NCBI RefSeq assembly: GCF_965214215.1
Contig: NZ_CBDCBD010000003.1
Location: forward strand, 2,294,001-2,358,000
Source of the DNA: Poriferisodalis sp965214215
GTDB lineage: Bacteria; Actinomycetota; Acidimicrobiia; Acidimicrobiales; Poriferisodalaceae
DNA: 64,000 bases
Direction: 5' to 3'
Below the pieces are notes generated by a model. The model ran no database searches, was not told the DNA's origin, and worked only from the letters and a program-made list of their open reading frames with translations. The position numbers were made by a program, and so were the translations under genes. How positions within the stretch are numbered: position 1 is the stretch's first letter; each line of letters begins with the position of its first letter. Below are positions 15,821 to 24,710 of the stretch, piece by piece.

Positions 15821-16702
15821 TCAGCGTTCCTGCGGCGGGCGCAGCAATGCGATGAGGCTGGAGGTGTCCCAGCGGCCGCCGCCGAGTTCCTGGACGCGCT
15901 TGTAGAACTGGTCGACGAGCGCGGTGACTGGCAGGGGAGCGCCGTTGCGCTGCGCTTCGGCCATCACGATGCCGAGGTCCTTGCGCATCCAGTCCACCGC
16001 GAAGCCGAACTCGAACTCGTCGGCAATCATCGTGGTCCCGCGGTTGGACATCTGCCACGACCCCGCAGCGCCCTGGGAGATGGTCTCGAGCACGGCGTCG
16101 AGATCGAGGCCGGCTCGCCGGCCGAACTCGAGACCCTCCGACAGTGCCTGGACGAGCCCGGAGATGCAGATCTGGTTCACCATCTTGGTGAGCTGGCCCG
16201 AGCCTGCGGCGCCGATCAGGGTGACCGCCCGCGCATAGGCGTCAATAACCGGCCGGGCCCGTTCGAAGTGTTCCGCAGCGCCGCCGCACATGACCGTCAA
16301 GACGCCGTTCTGAGCGCCCGCCTCGCCGCCCGATACGGGCGCGTCGATGAATCCGACTCGCTGGCGGGCACATGCCCCTGCGAGCTCGCGTGCGAGGTCG
16401 GCCGAGGCGGTCGTGTGGTCGACCAGGATCGACATGTCGCTCATGGTCGACAAAGCCCCGTCGTCGCCGTAGACCACGGCCCGTACATCGTCGTCGGCAC
16501 CGACGCATATGAATACGATCTCCGCGCCGGCGGCGGCTCGCGCTGGCGTGTCAGCGAGCTCGCCGGCGTATTCAGCAACCCATCGCTGCGCAACGCTCGT
16601 CGTGCGGTTGAACACCGTGACCCGGTGTCCTGCGGCGGCGAGGTGCCCGGCCATCGGATAACCCATCACGCCGAGCCCGATGAATGCGACATCATCGGGC
16701 AT
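15821..16702 (-). CDS. 3-hydroxyisobutyrate dehydrogenase-family oxidoreductase
   Basis: 293 residues. The N-terminal Rossmann motif is AFIGLGVMGYPMAGHL. The substrate-binding DAPVSGGEAGAQNG and catalytic-lysine region GSGQLTKMVNQ are intact, as in 3-hydroxyisobutyrate dehydrogenases and tartronate semialdehyde reductases. With the glyoxylate aminotransferase downstream, a role in C3 hydroxy-acid metabolism is possible. Its ATG overlaps the stop of the acyl-CoA ligase by 11 bases, so the two are an operon. Confidence 0.92.
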   Translation of the reverse strand: MPDDVAFIGLGVMGYPMAGHLAAAGHRVTVFNRTTSVAQRWVAEYAGELADTPARAAAGAEIVFICVGADDDVRAVVYGDDGALSTMSDMSILVDHTTASADLARELAGACARQRVGFIDAPVSGGEAGAQNGVLTVMCGGAAEHFERARPVIDAYARAVTLIGAAGSGQLTKMVNQICISGLVQALSEGLEFGRRAGLDLDAVLETISQGAAGSWQMSNRGTTMIADEFEFGFAVDWMRKDLGIVMAEAQRNGAPLPVTALVDQFYKRVQELGGGRWDTSSLIALLRPPQER

Positions 16703-18236
16703 GACGGACACCCTCATTCTTGCTGAGCATTGCCCGCACCTCGTGCTTGCGGACCTTGCCGAGCGCTGTTCGGGGGAGCTGATCGGTCCAGAACACTGCC
16801 TTGGGATGCTTGAAGCGTGCAAGCCGCCCGTCGAACAGACTCAGCAGCGCGGCGGCTGCGATCTCGGTGCTGGGCACCGCCACGATGACTGGTACCTCGC
16901 CCCAACGATCGTCGGGCACGCCAACGACGGTTGCTTCCGATACCAGGTCGCTGCGGGCAAGCACCTCTTCGAGTTCCGCGGGATAGATGTTCTCGCCCCC
17001 CGAGATGATCATGTCCTTGCGGCGGTCGTCGATGAAGATCCAGCCCTCGTCGTCGGCGTGGCCCACGTCGCCGGTGCGAAACCATCCCTCGACCAGCACT
17101 TCGGCCGTGGCCCCGCCATCGCGCCAGTATTCCCGCAGAACGCTCGGCCCGCGTACCCACAGCTCGCCGCGCTCGCCCGCAGCGGCGTCGGCCCCGGCAT
17201 CGGTGACGATGCGCACCTCGCACATCGTCGAGGGCTTGCCGCATGAACCCCGATGGGCGGCCGCCTCGTCGCAGCGCAGGTGTACGGCGATTGGCGCCGT
17301 CTCGGTGGATCCGTAGATCTGCCCCACCGGCACGCCCCGGTCGAAGAAGGGTTCGGTGGCGGCCATCGGCACGGGAGAGGATCCCGTCATGATGCCGCGC
17401 AGCGAGCCGAGGTCCGCGCTGGCGAAACGCGGGTGCGCGGCGACGGCGGTCAGGGCAGCTGGCACCAGCACCGTCCATGTCGGTTGCCACTGCTCGACGT
17501 CGTCGAGGAACTGCTCGGCATCGAACGCCCTCTCGATGAGCACCGCGGCCCCTCCCAGCACAGCGGGCAGCGTCTGGATGTTCAGCCCGCCGACGTGGAA
17601 CAGCGGGATGGTGGTGAGCACCCGGTCCTCGCTGGTGAGGTCGTGCGCATGGGTCGAGTTGACCGCATTCGCTGCCATCGCCGCCTGGTCCAGCAAGGCG
17701 CCTTTGGGGTGCCCGGTGGTGCCCGAGGTATAGGCCAGCAGCACGGGATGGTCGGGCGTGCCCCGGCGCGCAGGCGTGGTGCCCGCAGCCGCGAAGCCGT
17801 CGGGTTCGTCGGGCACCACCCGCCGCTCGCACGGTGCGCCGATGGCCGCGCCATGTTCGGCGAACGTCGAGTCGACCGCCAGCAGGGCGGGTTCAGCGTG
17901 GTCGAGGATCCAGCGGTGCTCGGGCGGTGTCAAGCGAGAGTTCAGTGGCAGGTAGATGGCGCCCAGCCACGAACATCCCAGCATCAGCCGCAGCGCAGCG
18001 GGCCGGTTCGGGCCGAGCCACGCCACCCTGTCGCCCTCGCCGACGCCCTGGTCGGCCAGCCAACCGGCCGTCGCTGCAATCTGGTCGGCGAAGGAGCGGT
18101 AGGAGTGCTCGACTCCCTCGAAGGCCACGGCTACTGCGTCGGGGCGGTGGTCGGCCCAACGCTCGATGCGAGCCGCGAGGTCGGTGCCGGCTGCCAGCGG
18201 GGCAGGTTTGTTCACGGTGCTGTGCTGCGTTGGCAC
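16692..18236 (-). CDS. AMP-dependent acyl-CoA synthetase/ligase
   Basis: About 514 residues of the ANL superfamily. The AMP-binding P-loop motif is LLAYTSGTTGHPKGALL. GSTETA, WFRTGDVGHADDEGW, DDRRKDMIISGGENIYP and the C-terminal catalytic lysine in PRTALGKVRKHEV are all present, so the enzyme looks active. It activates a carboxylic acid to its CoA thioester; the substrate is unknown. Two GTG starts are possible (18236 and 18215). It lies 26 bp after the NicX-like gene, suggesting an operon NicX-like – ligase – dehydrogenase. Confidence 0.9.
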   Translation of the reverse strand: MPTQHSTVNKPAPLAAGTDLAARIERWADHRPDAVAVAFEGVEHSYRSFADQIAATAGWLADQGVGEGDRVAWLGPNRPAALRLMLGCSWLGAIYLPLNSRLTPPEHRWILDHAEPALLAVDSTFAEHGAAIGAPCERRVVPDEPDGFAAAGTTPARRGTPDHPVLLAYTSGTTGHPKGALLDQAAMAANAVNSTHAHDLTSEDRVLTTIPLFHVGGLNIQTLPAVLGGAAVLIERAFDAEQFLDDVEQWQPTWTVLVPAALTAVAAHPRFASADLGSLRGIMTGSSPVPMAATEPFFDRGVPVGQIYGSTETAPIAVHLRCDEAAAHRGSCGKPSTMCEVRIVTDAGADAAAGERGELWVRGPSVLREYWRDGGATAEVLVEGWFRTGDVGHADDEGWIFIDDRRKDMIISGGENIYPAELEEVLARSDLVSEATVVGVPDDRWGEVPVIVAVPSTEIAAAALLSLFDGRLARFKHPKAVFWTDQLPRTALGKVRKHEVRAMLSKNEGVRHAR

Positions 18237-18262
18237 ATTCGTCGATCTGCTGGCAGATGGGC

Positions 18263-19309
18263 TCAGGCCAACTCGCCCTGCAGCACGCCCTCGATCACCA
18301 CTGCCTCGCCGTCGAGGAAGACGCTGTGGCTGCGCATGGGCAGATCGAAGTGCCCCAGCGTGTGACGGCCGGCGTGCTCGTTGGCACCGGTCGAATACAG
18401 GAAGTTGCCAGCGAAGGCCCGCTGCTCGGTGCCGTTGGTCTGGCTGCGGTCGTACAGCGACATCGTGTCCCACCGGGCGCCGGGGTTCATGCCCCAGCCC
18501 ACGTGGCTGGTCGCGTAGGCCTCCCGGTCGCCCCAGGCGTCGCTGTAGCTGCGGAACAGGGCGGCGTCGGTGCCGTCGCCTTCGACGTTGACGACGTAGT
18601 CGTCGTCGATGTGCAGCGTGACCGGCGACTCGATGTAGCGCTTGAACGTGAGGTTCATGTCGCCGCGGTCCATCACGATGGTGCCGTTCACCGTGCCCGC
18701 TTTGGGGAACGCCAAGCAGAGCCCGCCCGGCCAGTGGCTGATGGTGCCGGGCCGAGCCGTGTAGCCCCAGCCGCCGCCGCACGGCGCCCCGCCCACGTCG
18801 ACGAACAGGTCGGTGCCCGCCGCGGACGTCACGCGCATCTCGGAGGCCGCGATCAGCTTCTTGATGCCAACCTTCACCTTCGGTTCGAGTTCTGGCGTCG
18901 GCCGCAGCCGCTCGAGGGCCTCAGGGTGCTCGTTGGAGACCATGAGGATGCGGGTGCCCTCGCCCAGGATCTTCGGGAGTTCCGACGCGTGCAGCATCCC
19001 CTCCACGGTGCAGTCGACGACAAAGTCGACGGCCCCGAGGGCGGCGATCACCGCCGTCGAGCCGGCAATCGCGTCGGACGCGCCCGTCGAGCGCACCGGT
19101 ACTGGGGCGGATTGGCGCGGCGTGGGCACGACGACGTGAATCGGCGGCGTGCCGAGGCGATCCAACGCCAGCTCGGCGAGATTGACGTTGACGGCCCTGC
19201 TCTGGCTCTCCGACAGGATTGCTGCGGTCTGCGGGGGTTCGACTCCGCACATCTCAAAGACCGACGAGAAAGCGTCAATCCACTTCGCTTCAATTCGTTC
19301 GACCAGCAT
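18263..19309 (-). CDS. NicX-like (2,5-dihydroxypyridine 5,6-dioxygenase / M29-like) protein
   Basis: 348 residues, similar along the whole length to NicX of nicotinate degradation, as far as I can recall that sequence: EGTRILMVSNEHPEALERL, GGWGYTARPGTISHWPGG, TSHVGWGMNPGARWD, AFAGNFLYSTGAN, and a C-terminal HFDLPMRSHSVFLDG. NicX is an Fe(II) extradiol-type dioxygenase of the M29 aminopeptidase-like fold. The conserved His, Glu and Asp positions in the C-terminal half are compatible with metal binding. ATG 19309 is preceded by GGAGG. Its neighbours (CoA ligase, dehydrogenase, nearby Rieske oxygenase) suggest degradation of an aromatic or N-heterocyclic compound. An M29 aminopeptidase is the alternative. 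Confidence 0.78.
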   Translation of the reverse strand: MLVERIEAKWIDAFSSVFEMCGVEPPQTAAILSESQSRAVNVNLAELALDRLGTPPIHVVVPTPRQSAPVPVRSTGASDAIAGSTAVIAALGAVDFVVDCTVEGMLHASELPKILGEGTRILMVSNEHPEALERLRPTPELEPKVKVGIKKLIAASEMRVTSAAGTDLFVDVGGAPCGGGWGYTARPGTISHWPGGLCLAFPKAGTVNGTIVMDRGDMNLTFKRYIESPVTLHIDDDYVVNVEGDGTDAALFRSYSDAWGDREAYATSHVGWGMNPGARWDTMSLYDRSQTNGTEQRAFAGNFLYSTGANEHAGRHTLGHFDLPMRSHSVFLDGEAVVIEGVLQGELA

Positions 19310-19388
19310 GTGGTCCTCCAGTATCCCGAAGCTTTGTAACCACGGGCCAACTTAGAGGCTGCGCAGATCTGTGCTTGCGTCGCCGTGC

Positions 19389-20093
19389 TCAGACGGCCTC
19401 GACTGCTGCGAGATGCGCAGCGTCATTGAAACGCCGCACCTGCCAGAGGCGACGCCCGTTCCACTCGAGCAATTCCAGCTCGGTGATGGCGGTCACCGCG
19501 GTGACCACGCCGACGCCGCGCTGACTGGGCGCGATGCCAAATGCCATGGCCATCGCGGCCGAGGAGATGCCGCCATGGCAGCCCATGAAGACTGTCTTGC
19601 CAGGGTGAGCTGCGGCGATGTCGTTGAGTGCTTGCGCAACCCGGTGACGGAACCCCGCACGGCTCTCTGCGCCCTCGAGCACCGGTGTGTACGGCTGGTC
19701 CATGGGTTGGATGAACCCGAAGTGCTCTCGCGCTGCCTCCCACGTCATGCCATCGGCGGGACCCAGGCGCATCTCCTCAAGATCGTCGTGAAGCTGAATC
19801 TCAAGACGGCCGCGCTCGCCGTCGGGACCGAGCGCCGGCAGCACGATCTCGGTTGTCTCGCGGGCCCGAGGCAGCGGCGAGGAGTACACGACCTGTACCT
19901 CGGGTTCACGTCCGGCGGCGAATCTGTCACGCAGGGCTGCAGCCTGGGCACGACCCAGCTCGGTGAGACCTCGGCAGCCCTTGGGTCCGCCGACGATTCC
20001 TTCGGCCATAGCGACGGACTCGCCATGGCGAACGATCAGCAGTCGCGAGAGCACCTGCTCGTCAGCCATATCGCCAGCCGCCGACATCCACAC
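19389..20093 (-). CDS. Histidine phosphatase family protein
   Basis: 234 residues of the phosphoglycerate mutase-like histidine phosphatase superfamily. The catalytic motif is LLIVRHGES (RHG at 22–24), SSPLPRARETTE supplies the second phosphate-binding Arg, and the second His is in VFMGCHGGI. It is likely a phosphatase rather than a mutase, judging by length, but the substrate is unknown. GTG 20093 has a TAGAGT box six bases upstream; ATG 20069 is the alternative. Confidence 0.9.
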   Translation of the reverse strand: MWMSAAGDMADEQVLSRLLIVRHGESVAMAEGIVGGPKGCRGLTELGRAQAAALRDRFAAGREPEVQVVYSSPLPRARETTEIVLPALGPDGERGRLEIQLHDDLEEMRLGPADGMTWEAAREHFGFIQPMDQPYTPVLEGAESRAGFRHRVAQALNDIAAAHPGKTVFMGCHGGISSAAMAMAFGIAPSQRGVGVVTAVTAITELELLEWNGRRLWQVRRFNDAAHLAAVEAV

Positions 20094-20099
20094 CGCGAG

Positions 20100-20105
20100 A
20101 CTCTA
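20100..20105 (-). promoter_or_regulatory. Leaderless −10 box of histidine phosphatase gene
   Basis: TAGAGT, 6 nt, then GTG 20093. Confidence 0.5.
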
Positions 20106-20119
20106 GGAGCGCGCAGCGC

Positions 20120-20515
20120 CTACCGGATGGATCGGCTGATCGAGCGCCAGGTGTCGGCGCGCTCTGGCTCAGCGCTGCGGCGATCAGCCCACTCCTGCGG
20201 GGCGCCGGCGAGACCGGTTGGCTCAGCGACCATGCAGGCCGTCGTCGGTTGCAACGATTCTGGGTCGAACACCGCAACCGCCCCGCTGAGGGTGTTCCGG
20301 GCAACGAACAGCTCGGGAATGCGTTCGGCGGCCGTGACAGCAGCGCACACCGCATCTGCCAAAAGCGTCGCTCGACACGAGAACACGAGCGCCTGGACGC
20401 CGGCGCTTGGGGCGCCCGCGGCATGGGAGTAGCCGGCGCGCTTCAGTCGCTTGACCGTTGATGCAACGGATAAGTCGGCGCCATCGACAAACAAACAGAA
20501 CTCATGCGTGGTCAT
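20120..20515 (-). CDS. Hypothetical protein
   Basis: 131 residues, no family recognised. It begins MTTHEFCLFVDGADLS and has a region ADLSVASTVKRLKRAGYS that could form a helical pair, then alternating strands and helices up to a polar C-terminus (QEWADRRSAEPERADTW). ATG 20515 follows AAAGGTGAAG, an acceptable SD; the frame is open to 20575 but without support. It stops 27 bp before the histidine phosphatase start and may be cotranscribed with it. Confidence 0.6.
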   Translation of the reverse strand: MTTHEFCLFVDGADLSVASTVKRLKRAGYSHAAGAPSAGVQALVFSCRATLLADAVCAAVTAAERIPELFVARNTLSGAVAVFDPESLQPTTACMVAEPTGLAGAPQEWADRRSAEPERADTWRSISRSIR

Positions 20516-20609
20516 CACAGGCGCTTCACCTTTCGCTGCTTCACTCGATGCCGGAGGCCCTACGTGCACGGCCAAGCGTCCGACGGGTCAGCGGCACTCT
20601 AGTAGCGAT

Positions 20610-20670
20610 TGGATGTTTGCTGTCAAGAAAGTTATTTTCACTTAGTTTCCTATAGTTTCTATGTAGTTTT
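20610..20670. promoter_or_regulatory. AT-rich segment with phased TAGTTT repeats
   Basis: In a GC-rich gap, TAGTTT occurs at 20643, 20653 and 20664, i.e. once per helical turn. The divergent genes at 20515 and 20833 start on either side. It probably contains their promoters or a bent-DNA/operator site. The rest of the 317-bp gap shows nothing else. Confidence 0.45.
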
Positions 20671-20832
20671 GGAATCTGTCTCTGGCAGTCGATTCGGGCG
20701 CCGCCGCAAGGTTGGATGCGGTGGCGGGCAGGCGAGCGATCGTGGAACGGCCCGCAGAGCTGTACCGGCGCGACCGAAGGGCACCCGCGCCGTAGCCTGC
20801 GCAGTTGCACCACGACAGCTCCGGAGGCAGCG

Positions 20833-22125
20833 ATGGGATCGATTGAGGCGGAAGTCGAACCGGCCGAAGCGGGGTTCGATGCCGGCCGGCTGGAGCGCAT
20901 CGCAACGCACCTGAATCGCTATGTCGACGACGGCCGCCTTCCGGGGGTGTCGGTGCTGCTGACGCGTGGCGGCCAGATCGCGTATGCACACCGCTACGGC
21001 GAGCGCGACTGCGAGCGGTCGCTGCCAGTCACGTCCGACACGATCTATCGCATCTATTCGATGACCAAGCCCATCGTGTCGGTCGCTGCCATGCAGCTCT
21101 ACGAGCAGGGCTTGTTCCAGCTCACCGATCCGATCTCGCGCTGGATCCCGGCCTTCGCGAATGCACGCGTGTTCACCGGTGGCAACGTGATGCAGTACCA
21201 GACCCGAGAGCCGGCGAGCGAAGTCACCATCCACGCTCTGTTGACCCACACATCGGGCCTGACGTACGACTTCCACTTCGCCAACGAGGTCGACGCCCTG
21301 TACCGGGCGAACGGCTTCAACTGGGGGGCGCCGGGCAACCTGGAGGAGACTTGCGAGGCGCTCGCGTCGCTCCCGCTGCTTTTCGACCCGGGTACCGAGT
21401 GGAACTACAGCTACTCCACCGACGTCCTGGGGCGAATCGTCGAGCTGGTCTCGGGGCAGTCGCTCGACGACTACCTCCTCGAGCATGTGACGGGGCCGCT
21501 GGGCATGGTCGATACGGGCTTTGAGGTGCCGCCCGCCGACGTCGAGCGCTTCGCGGCCAACTACACGACCGCCACGCTGGCGGCCCGCGCGGCTGCGGGC
21601 AACACGGGGCCCTCGATGCCGGCGTATCGCCCCGACGATCCGGGCCTGGCGCGCTCACTGATGGACGACCCGCGCACCTCGGCGTACCTGGGACCACCCA
21701 AGATCCTCTCCGGCGGCGGAGGGCTGGTCTCGACCATGGGCGACTACCACCGATTCACCCAGATGCTGCGCAACGGCGGCGAGCTCGACGGTGCCCGCAT
21801 CATCGGCCGGCGCACCCTCGAGTTCATGGCCAGCAATCACCTGCCCGGCGGCGCCGACCTGACCGAGTGCGGTCGTGCGCTGTTCTCCGAGGCGGCCTTC
21901 GACGGCGTCGGTTTCGGGCTGGGCTTCTCGGTGGTGCTCGACCCGGCCAAGGCGAAGGTCGTCTCCAGCAAGGGCGAGTTCGCCTGGGGCGGCGCCGCCT
22001 CGACGGCGTTCTGGGTGGATCCGGCCGAGGACATCACGCTGGTGTTTCTCACCCAGCTGCTGCCTTCGAGCGTCCACCCGATCCGGCCTGAGCTGAAGGC
22101 GCTCGTCTACCAGGCGCTGGTGTAG
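20833..22125 (+). CDS. Serine hydrolase of the class C beta-lactamase/esterase family
   Basis: 430 residues. The nucleophile motif SxxK is Ser76-Met-Thr-Lys79 (YRIYSMTKPIVS). The Tyr motif is WNYSYSTDVLG. A Gly-rich C-terminal WGGAAST segment takes the place of the KTG box. No signal peptide is visible, so it is probably a cytoplasmic esterase/hydrolase (EstB-like) rather than a periplasmic beta-lactamase. GGAGG precedes ATG 20833 at 5 nt. Substrate unknown. Confidence 0.88.
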   Translation: MGSIEAEVEPAEAGFDAGRLERIATHLNRYVDDGRLPGVSVLLTRGGQIAYAHRYGERDCERSLPVTSDTIYRIYSMTKPIVSVAAMQLYEQGLFQLTDPISRWIPAFANARVFTGGNVMQYQTREPASEVTIHALLTHTSGLTYDFHFANEVDALYRANGFNWGAPGNLEETCEALASLPLLFDPGTEWNYSYSTDVLGRIVELVSGQSLDDYLLEHVTGPLGMVDTGFEVPPADVERFAANYTTATLAARAAAGNTGPSMPAYRPDDPGLARSLMDDPRTSAYLGPPKILSGGGGLVSTMGDYHRFTQMLRNGGELDGARIIGRRTLEFMASNHLPGGADLTECGRALFSEAAFDGVGFGLGFSVVLDPAKAKVVSSKGEFAWGGAASTAFWVDPAEDITLVFLTQLLPSSVHPIRPELKALVYQALV

Positions 22126-22165
22126 GGCCGGCTCTGTCGACGCCCGCCGCTGATTGACTGCGCAC

Positions 22166-23698
22166 ATGTCAGATTTCGACTTGGTCATCGTCGGCACCGG
22201 TTCGGCAAATTCCATCCCGGGTCCCCCCTTCGACGACTGGTCGATCGCAATCGTCGAGCGCGGCACATTCGGCGGCACCTGCCTGAACGTGGGCTGCATC
22301 CCATCGAAGATGTTCGTATATGCCGCCGACGTCGCCGACACCATTGCGACGGCGGGCGACTACGGCATCGCTGCCACCTACGACGGCGCCGACTGGCCCG
22401 CCATCCGAGACCGCGTGTTCGGCCGCATCGATCCGATTGCGAGCGGCGGGCGCGATTACCGCCTGGGCAGTGACTGCTCCAACATCACGGTGTTCGAAGG
22501 GGACGCCCGCTTTGTGAGCGACCGGCGCCTGGTGGTGCGGATGCACGACGGCAGCACCGAGTCGGTGTCGGGGCGCCATGTCGTGCTCGGTGCGGGCGCT
22601 CGTGCGTTCCTGCCGCCGTACCGGGGCTTGGGCACAGTGCCGGTGCATACGTCCGACACCGTGATGCGGCTCGACTCGCTGCCGGAGTCGATGATCGTGC
22701 TCGGCGGCGGGTACATCGCCTGCGAGCTGGGCTACGTGTTCTCCGCGCTGGGGACAAAGGTCACGGTGGTCAACCGCGGCGAGCGGCTGCTGCGGGCCGA
22801 GGACGACGACATCTCACGGGCCTTCACTGCGGCGGCGCAGCGCCATTTCGATCTGCGCCTCGGCGCAGCGGTGAGTTCAGTGCGCGGCGGAGCTGCGACC
22901 GGCAGTTCAGTGCGCGGCGGAGCTGCGACCGGCAGTTCAGTGCGCGGCGGAGCTGCGACCGGCGGCGCAGTCCGAGGCGGAGGCGCAGCCGGTGAATTCC
23001 TGTATGCCGCCGACGGTACGCCGAGCGCTCAAGGCAACTCCTACACGGTGGAATTCACGCGCGGCGGCGTTGCCGAATCGGTGAGTGCCGATGTGCTGCT
23101 CGTGGCCACGGGCCGCGTTCCCAACGGCGATCAGCTCGCGCTCGATCTCGGAGGTGTCGCCGACGAGGACGGCCGAGTGCTGACCGACGAGTTCTTCCGC
23201 ACCTCCGCGCCGGGCGTGTGGGCGTTCGGCGACCTGTCGAGCAAGATCCAGCTCAAGCACCTCGCCAACGCGCAGGTACGGGCCCTGCGCCACAACCTGC
23301 TGGTGGCCGAGGGCCAAGCAGACGGCCCGATGCACACGGTCCGCGAAGACCTCGTGCCCCATGCGGTGTTTTCTCACCCCCAGGTCGCCTCGGTGGGTCT
23401 CACCGAGCGCGATGCCCGCGCTGCGGGCCTGCCGATCACGGTGGCCAACAAGCCCTTCGGCCACACCGCCTACGGCTGGGCCATGGAGGACAGCACCAGC
23501 TTCGCCAAGCTGATCGCGCACGCCGAGACCCGCGAGCTGCTCGGCGCCCACATCATCGGGCCCCAAGCCTCCACGCTGATCCAGCAGCTCATCGGGGGCA
23601 TGGCGTTCGGCCAGACCGTCGACCAGATGGCCCACGACCAGTTCTACATACACCCGGCCCTTACCGAAGTCATCGAGAACGCCCTGCTCGAGCTGTAG
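22166..23698 (+). CDS. mtr: Mycothione reductase
   Basis: 510-residue flavoprotein disulfide reductase. The FAD-binding LVIVGTGSANS, the redox-active pair Cys39/Cys44 in GGTCLNVGCIPSKMFVYAA, the NAD(P) site VLGGGYIACELGYVFSALG, and the C-terminal HPALTEVIENALL with catalytic His-Glu all match mycothione reductase more closely than glutathione reductase. It keeps mycothiol reduced, pointing to an actinomycete. An in-frame tandem repeat insertion of 40 residues (about 237–276) lies in the NAD(P)-binding domain and is unusual. ATG 22166 is used; an upstream GTG at 22154 is possible. Confidence 0.93.
   Translation: MSDFDLVIVGTGSANSIPGPPFDDWSIAIVERGTFGGTCLNVGCIPSKMFVYAADVADTIATAGDYGIAATYDGADWPAIRDRVFGRIDPIASGGRDYRLGSDCSNITVFEGDARFVSDRRLVVRMHDGSTESVSGRHVVLGAGARAFLPPYRGLGTVPVHTSDTVMRLDSLPESMIVLGGGYIACELGYVFSALGTKVTVVNRGERLLRAEDDDISRAFTAAAQRHFDLRLGAAVSSVRGGAATGSSVRGGAATGSSVRGGAATGGAVRGGGAAGEFLYAADGTPSAQGNSYTVEFTRGGVAESVSADVLLVATGRVPNGDQLALDLGGVADEDGRVLTDEFFRTSAPGVWAFGDLSSKIQLKHLANAQVRALRHNLLVAEGQADGPMHTVREDLVPHAVFSHPQVASVGLTERDARAAGLPITVANKPFGHTAYGWAMEDSTSFAKLIAHAETRELLGAHIIGPQASTLIQQLIGGMAFGQTVDQMAHDQFYIHPALTEVIENALLEL
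22874..22993 (+). repeat. 30-bp in-frame tandem repeat inside mtr
   Basis: Three perfect copies at 22874, 22904 and 22934 plus a diverged fourth at 22964. Each encodes SSVRGGAATG (fourth: GAVRGGGAAG). The frame is preserved. Confidence 0.92.
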
Positions 23699-23712
23699 CC
23701 GGAGGTGCTCGT

Positions 23713-24690
23713 TCAGTCGATACGGCGGGCGTCGGGGATGAGGTTGATTTCCCAGATCACTTCTTCGAGGCGGTCTTCGGCGGAGACGGCTTCGTAGCGG
23801 CACGGGCGATCCGGGCCGACGGTGGACGGCGCGGGCGTGAGAATGGTGGACGGTCGGGGGTGGCAGAACTGCACCACGCTGAGGCGGCTGCCGCGCTGCG
23901 CGGCGTCGGCCTTGACGCGGTGCCAGCCGGCGCCGATCAGGCCGTTGGTGACGTGCTCAAGCATGATCCCCGAGTTGATGATGACGTGGTCGTCGGGCGG
24001 GGATGCGTCGACCCACTCGCCGTCGATCTGCACTTGCAGGCCCCGCTCGGTGGCCCGCGGCAATGCGGTGATGAGATTGATGTCGGCGTGCTCGTCGGCC
24101 CAGATGTGGCCCTCGGCCCCGCCGGCGGGCGCATGAGACATCGGTGGGTAATGGATCGCCCGGGACAGATGCGTGCCGAACGTGGTCATCCTGTCGAAGT
24201 ACGTCTCATGGGCGCCGATGCCCTCGGCGATCACCCGCAGGAAGCGCCGCTGCAGGTCCACCAGCCGCCGGTGGAACTCGGCGAGGATCTCGGCGGCGCC
24301 GCTGATCTCATCATCGGGAAAGATCGACGGCCGGTACCAGCGGCCGTAGGTGACGGTGAGCGGGTGGCCTGCGGGAGGCAGGTCGCTCCAGTTGAACATC
24401 TCCTTCCAGTCGGGAAGGTCAGAGATGGCGGCGGTCTCGGTGAGGGGACCGGTGTAGCCGCGAGCGCCGAACGACTCCGCGTCGACGTAGCGCGCCTTGG
24501 TGTCGGGCTCGAGTGCGAAGAACTTGCCCAGCACGTCATAGGCGTCGTTGAGCAGCCCGCCCGACAGATCGTGGGCTGTGTAGACGAAACCGGTGCGCAG
24601 GCTGGCCATGACCCCTTCGGTGACCGCCCTGCGCTGAGTCGGCGAACCGTGCTCGAAGGCCAGCAAGTTGATATCGAGAATCTCGTCCAT
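23713..24690 (-). CDS. Isopenicillin N synthase-like 2-oxoglutarate/Fe(II) oxygenase
   Basis: 325 residues. Non-heme iron ligands are His201-x-Asp203 (DEHADIN) and His257 (GWHRVKA); Arg269 in RGSRLSVVQF would bind 2-oxoglutarate. The N-terminal DIOX_N domain (RTGFVYTAHDL...RGYTGP) is present. Family members hydroxylate, desaturate or form ethylene; substrate unknown. GGGGAG lies upstream of ATG 24690. It converges on mtr, with 14 bp between the stops. Confidence 0.9.
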   Translation of the reverse strand: MDEILDINLLAFEHGSPTQRRAVTEGVMASLRTGFVYTAHDLSGGLLNDAYDVLGKFFALEPDTKARYVDAESFGARGYTGPLTETAAISDLPDWKEMFNWSDLPPAGHPLTVTYGRWYRPSIFPDDEISGAAEILAEFHRRLVDLQRRFLRVIAEGIGAHETYFDRMTTFGTHLSRAIHYPPMSHAPAGGAEGHIWADEHADINLITALPRATERGLQVQIDGEWVDASPPDDHVIINSGIMLEHVTNGLIGAGWHRVKADAAQRGSRLSVVQFCHPRPSTILTPAPSTVGPDRPCRYEAVSAEDRLEEVIWEINLIPDARRID

Positions 24691-24710
24691 GGTGCTCCCC
24701 AGTCGTCTTG

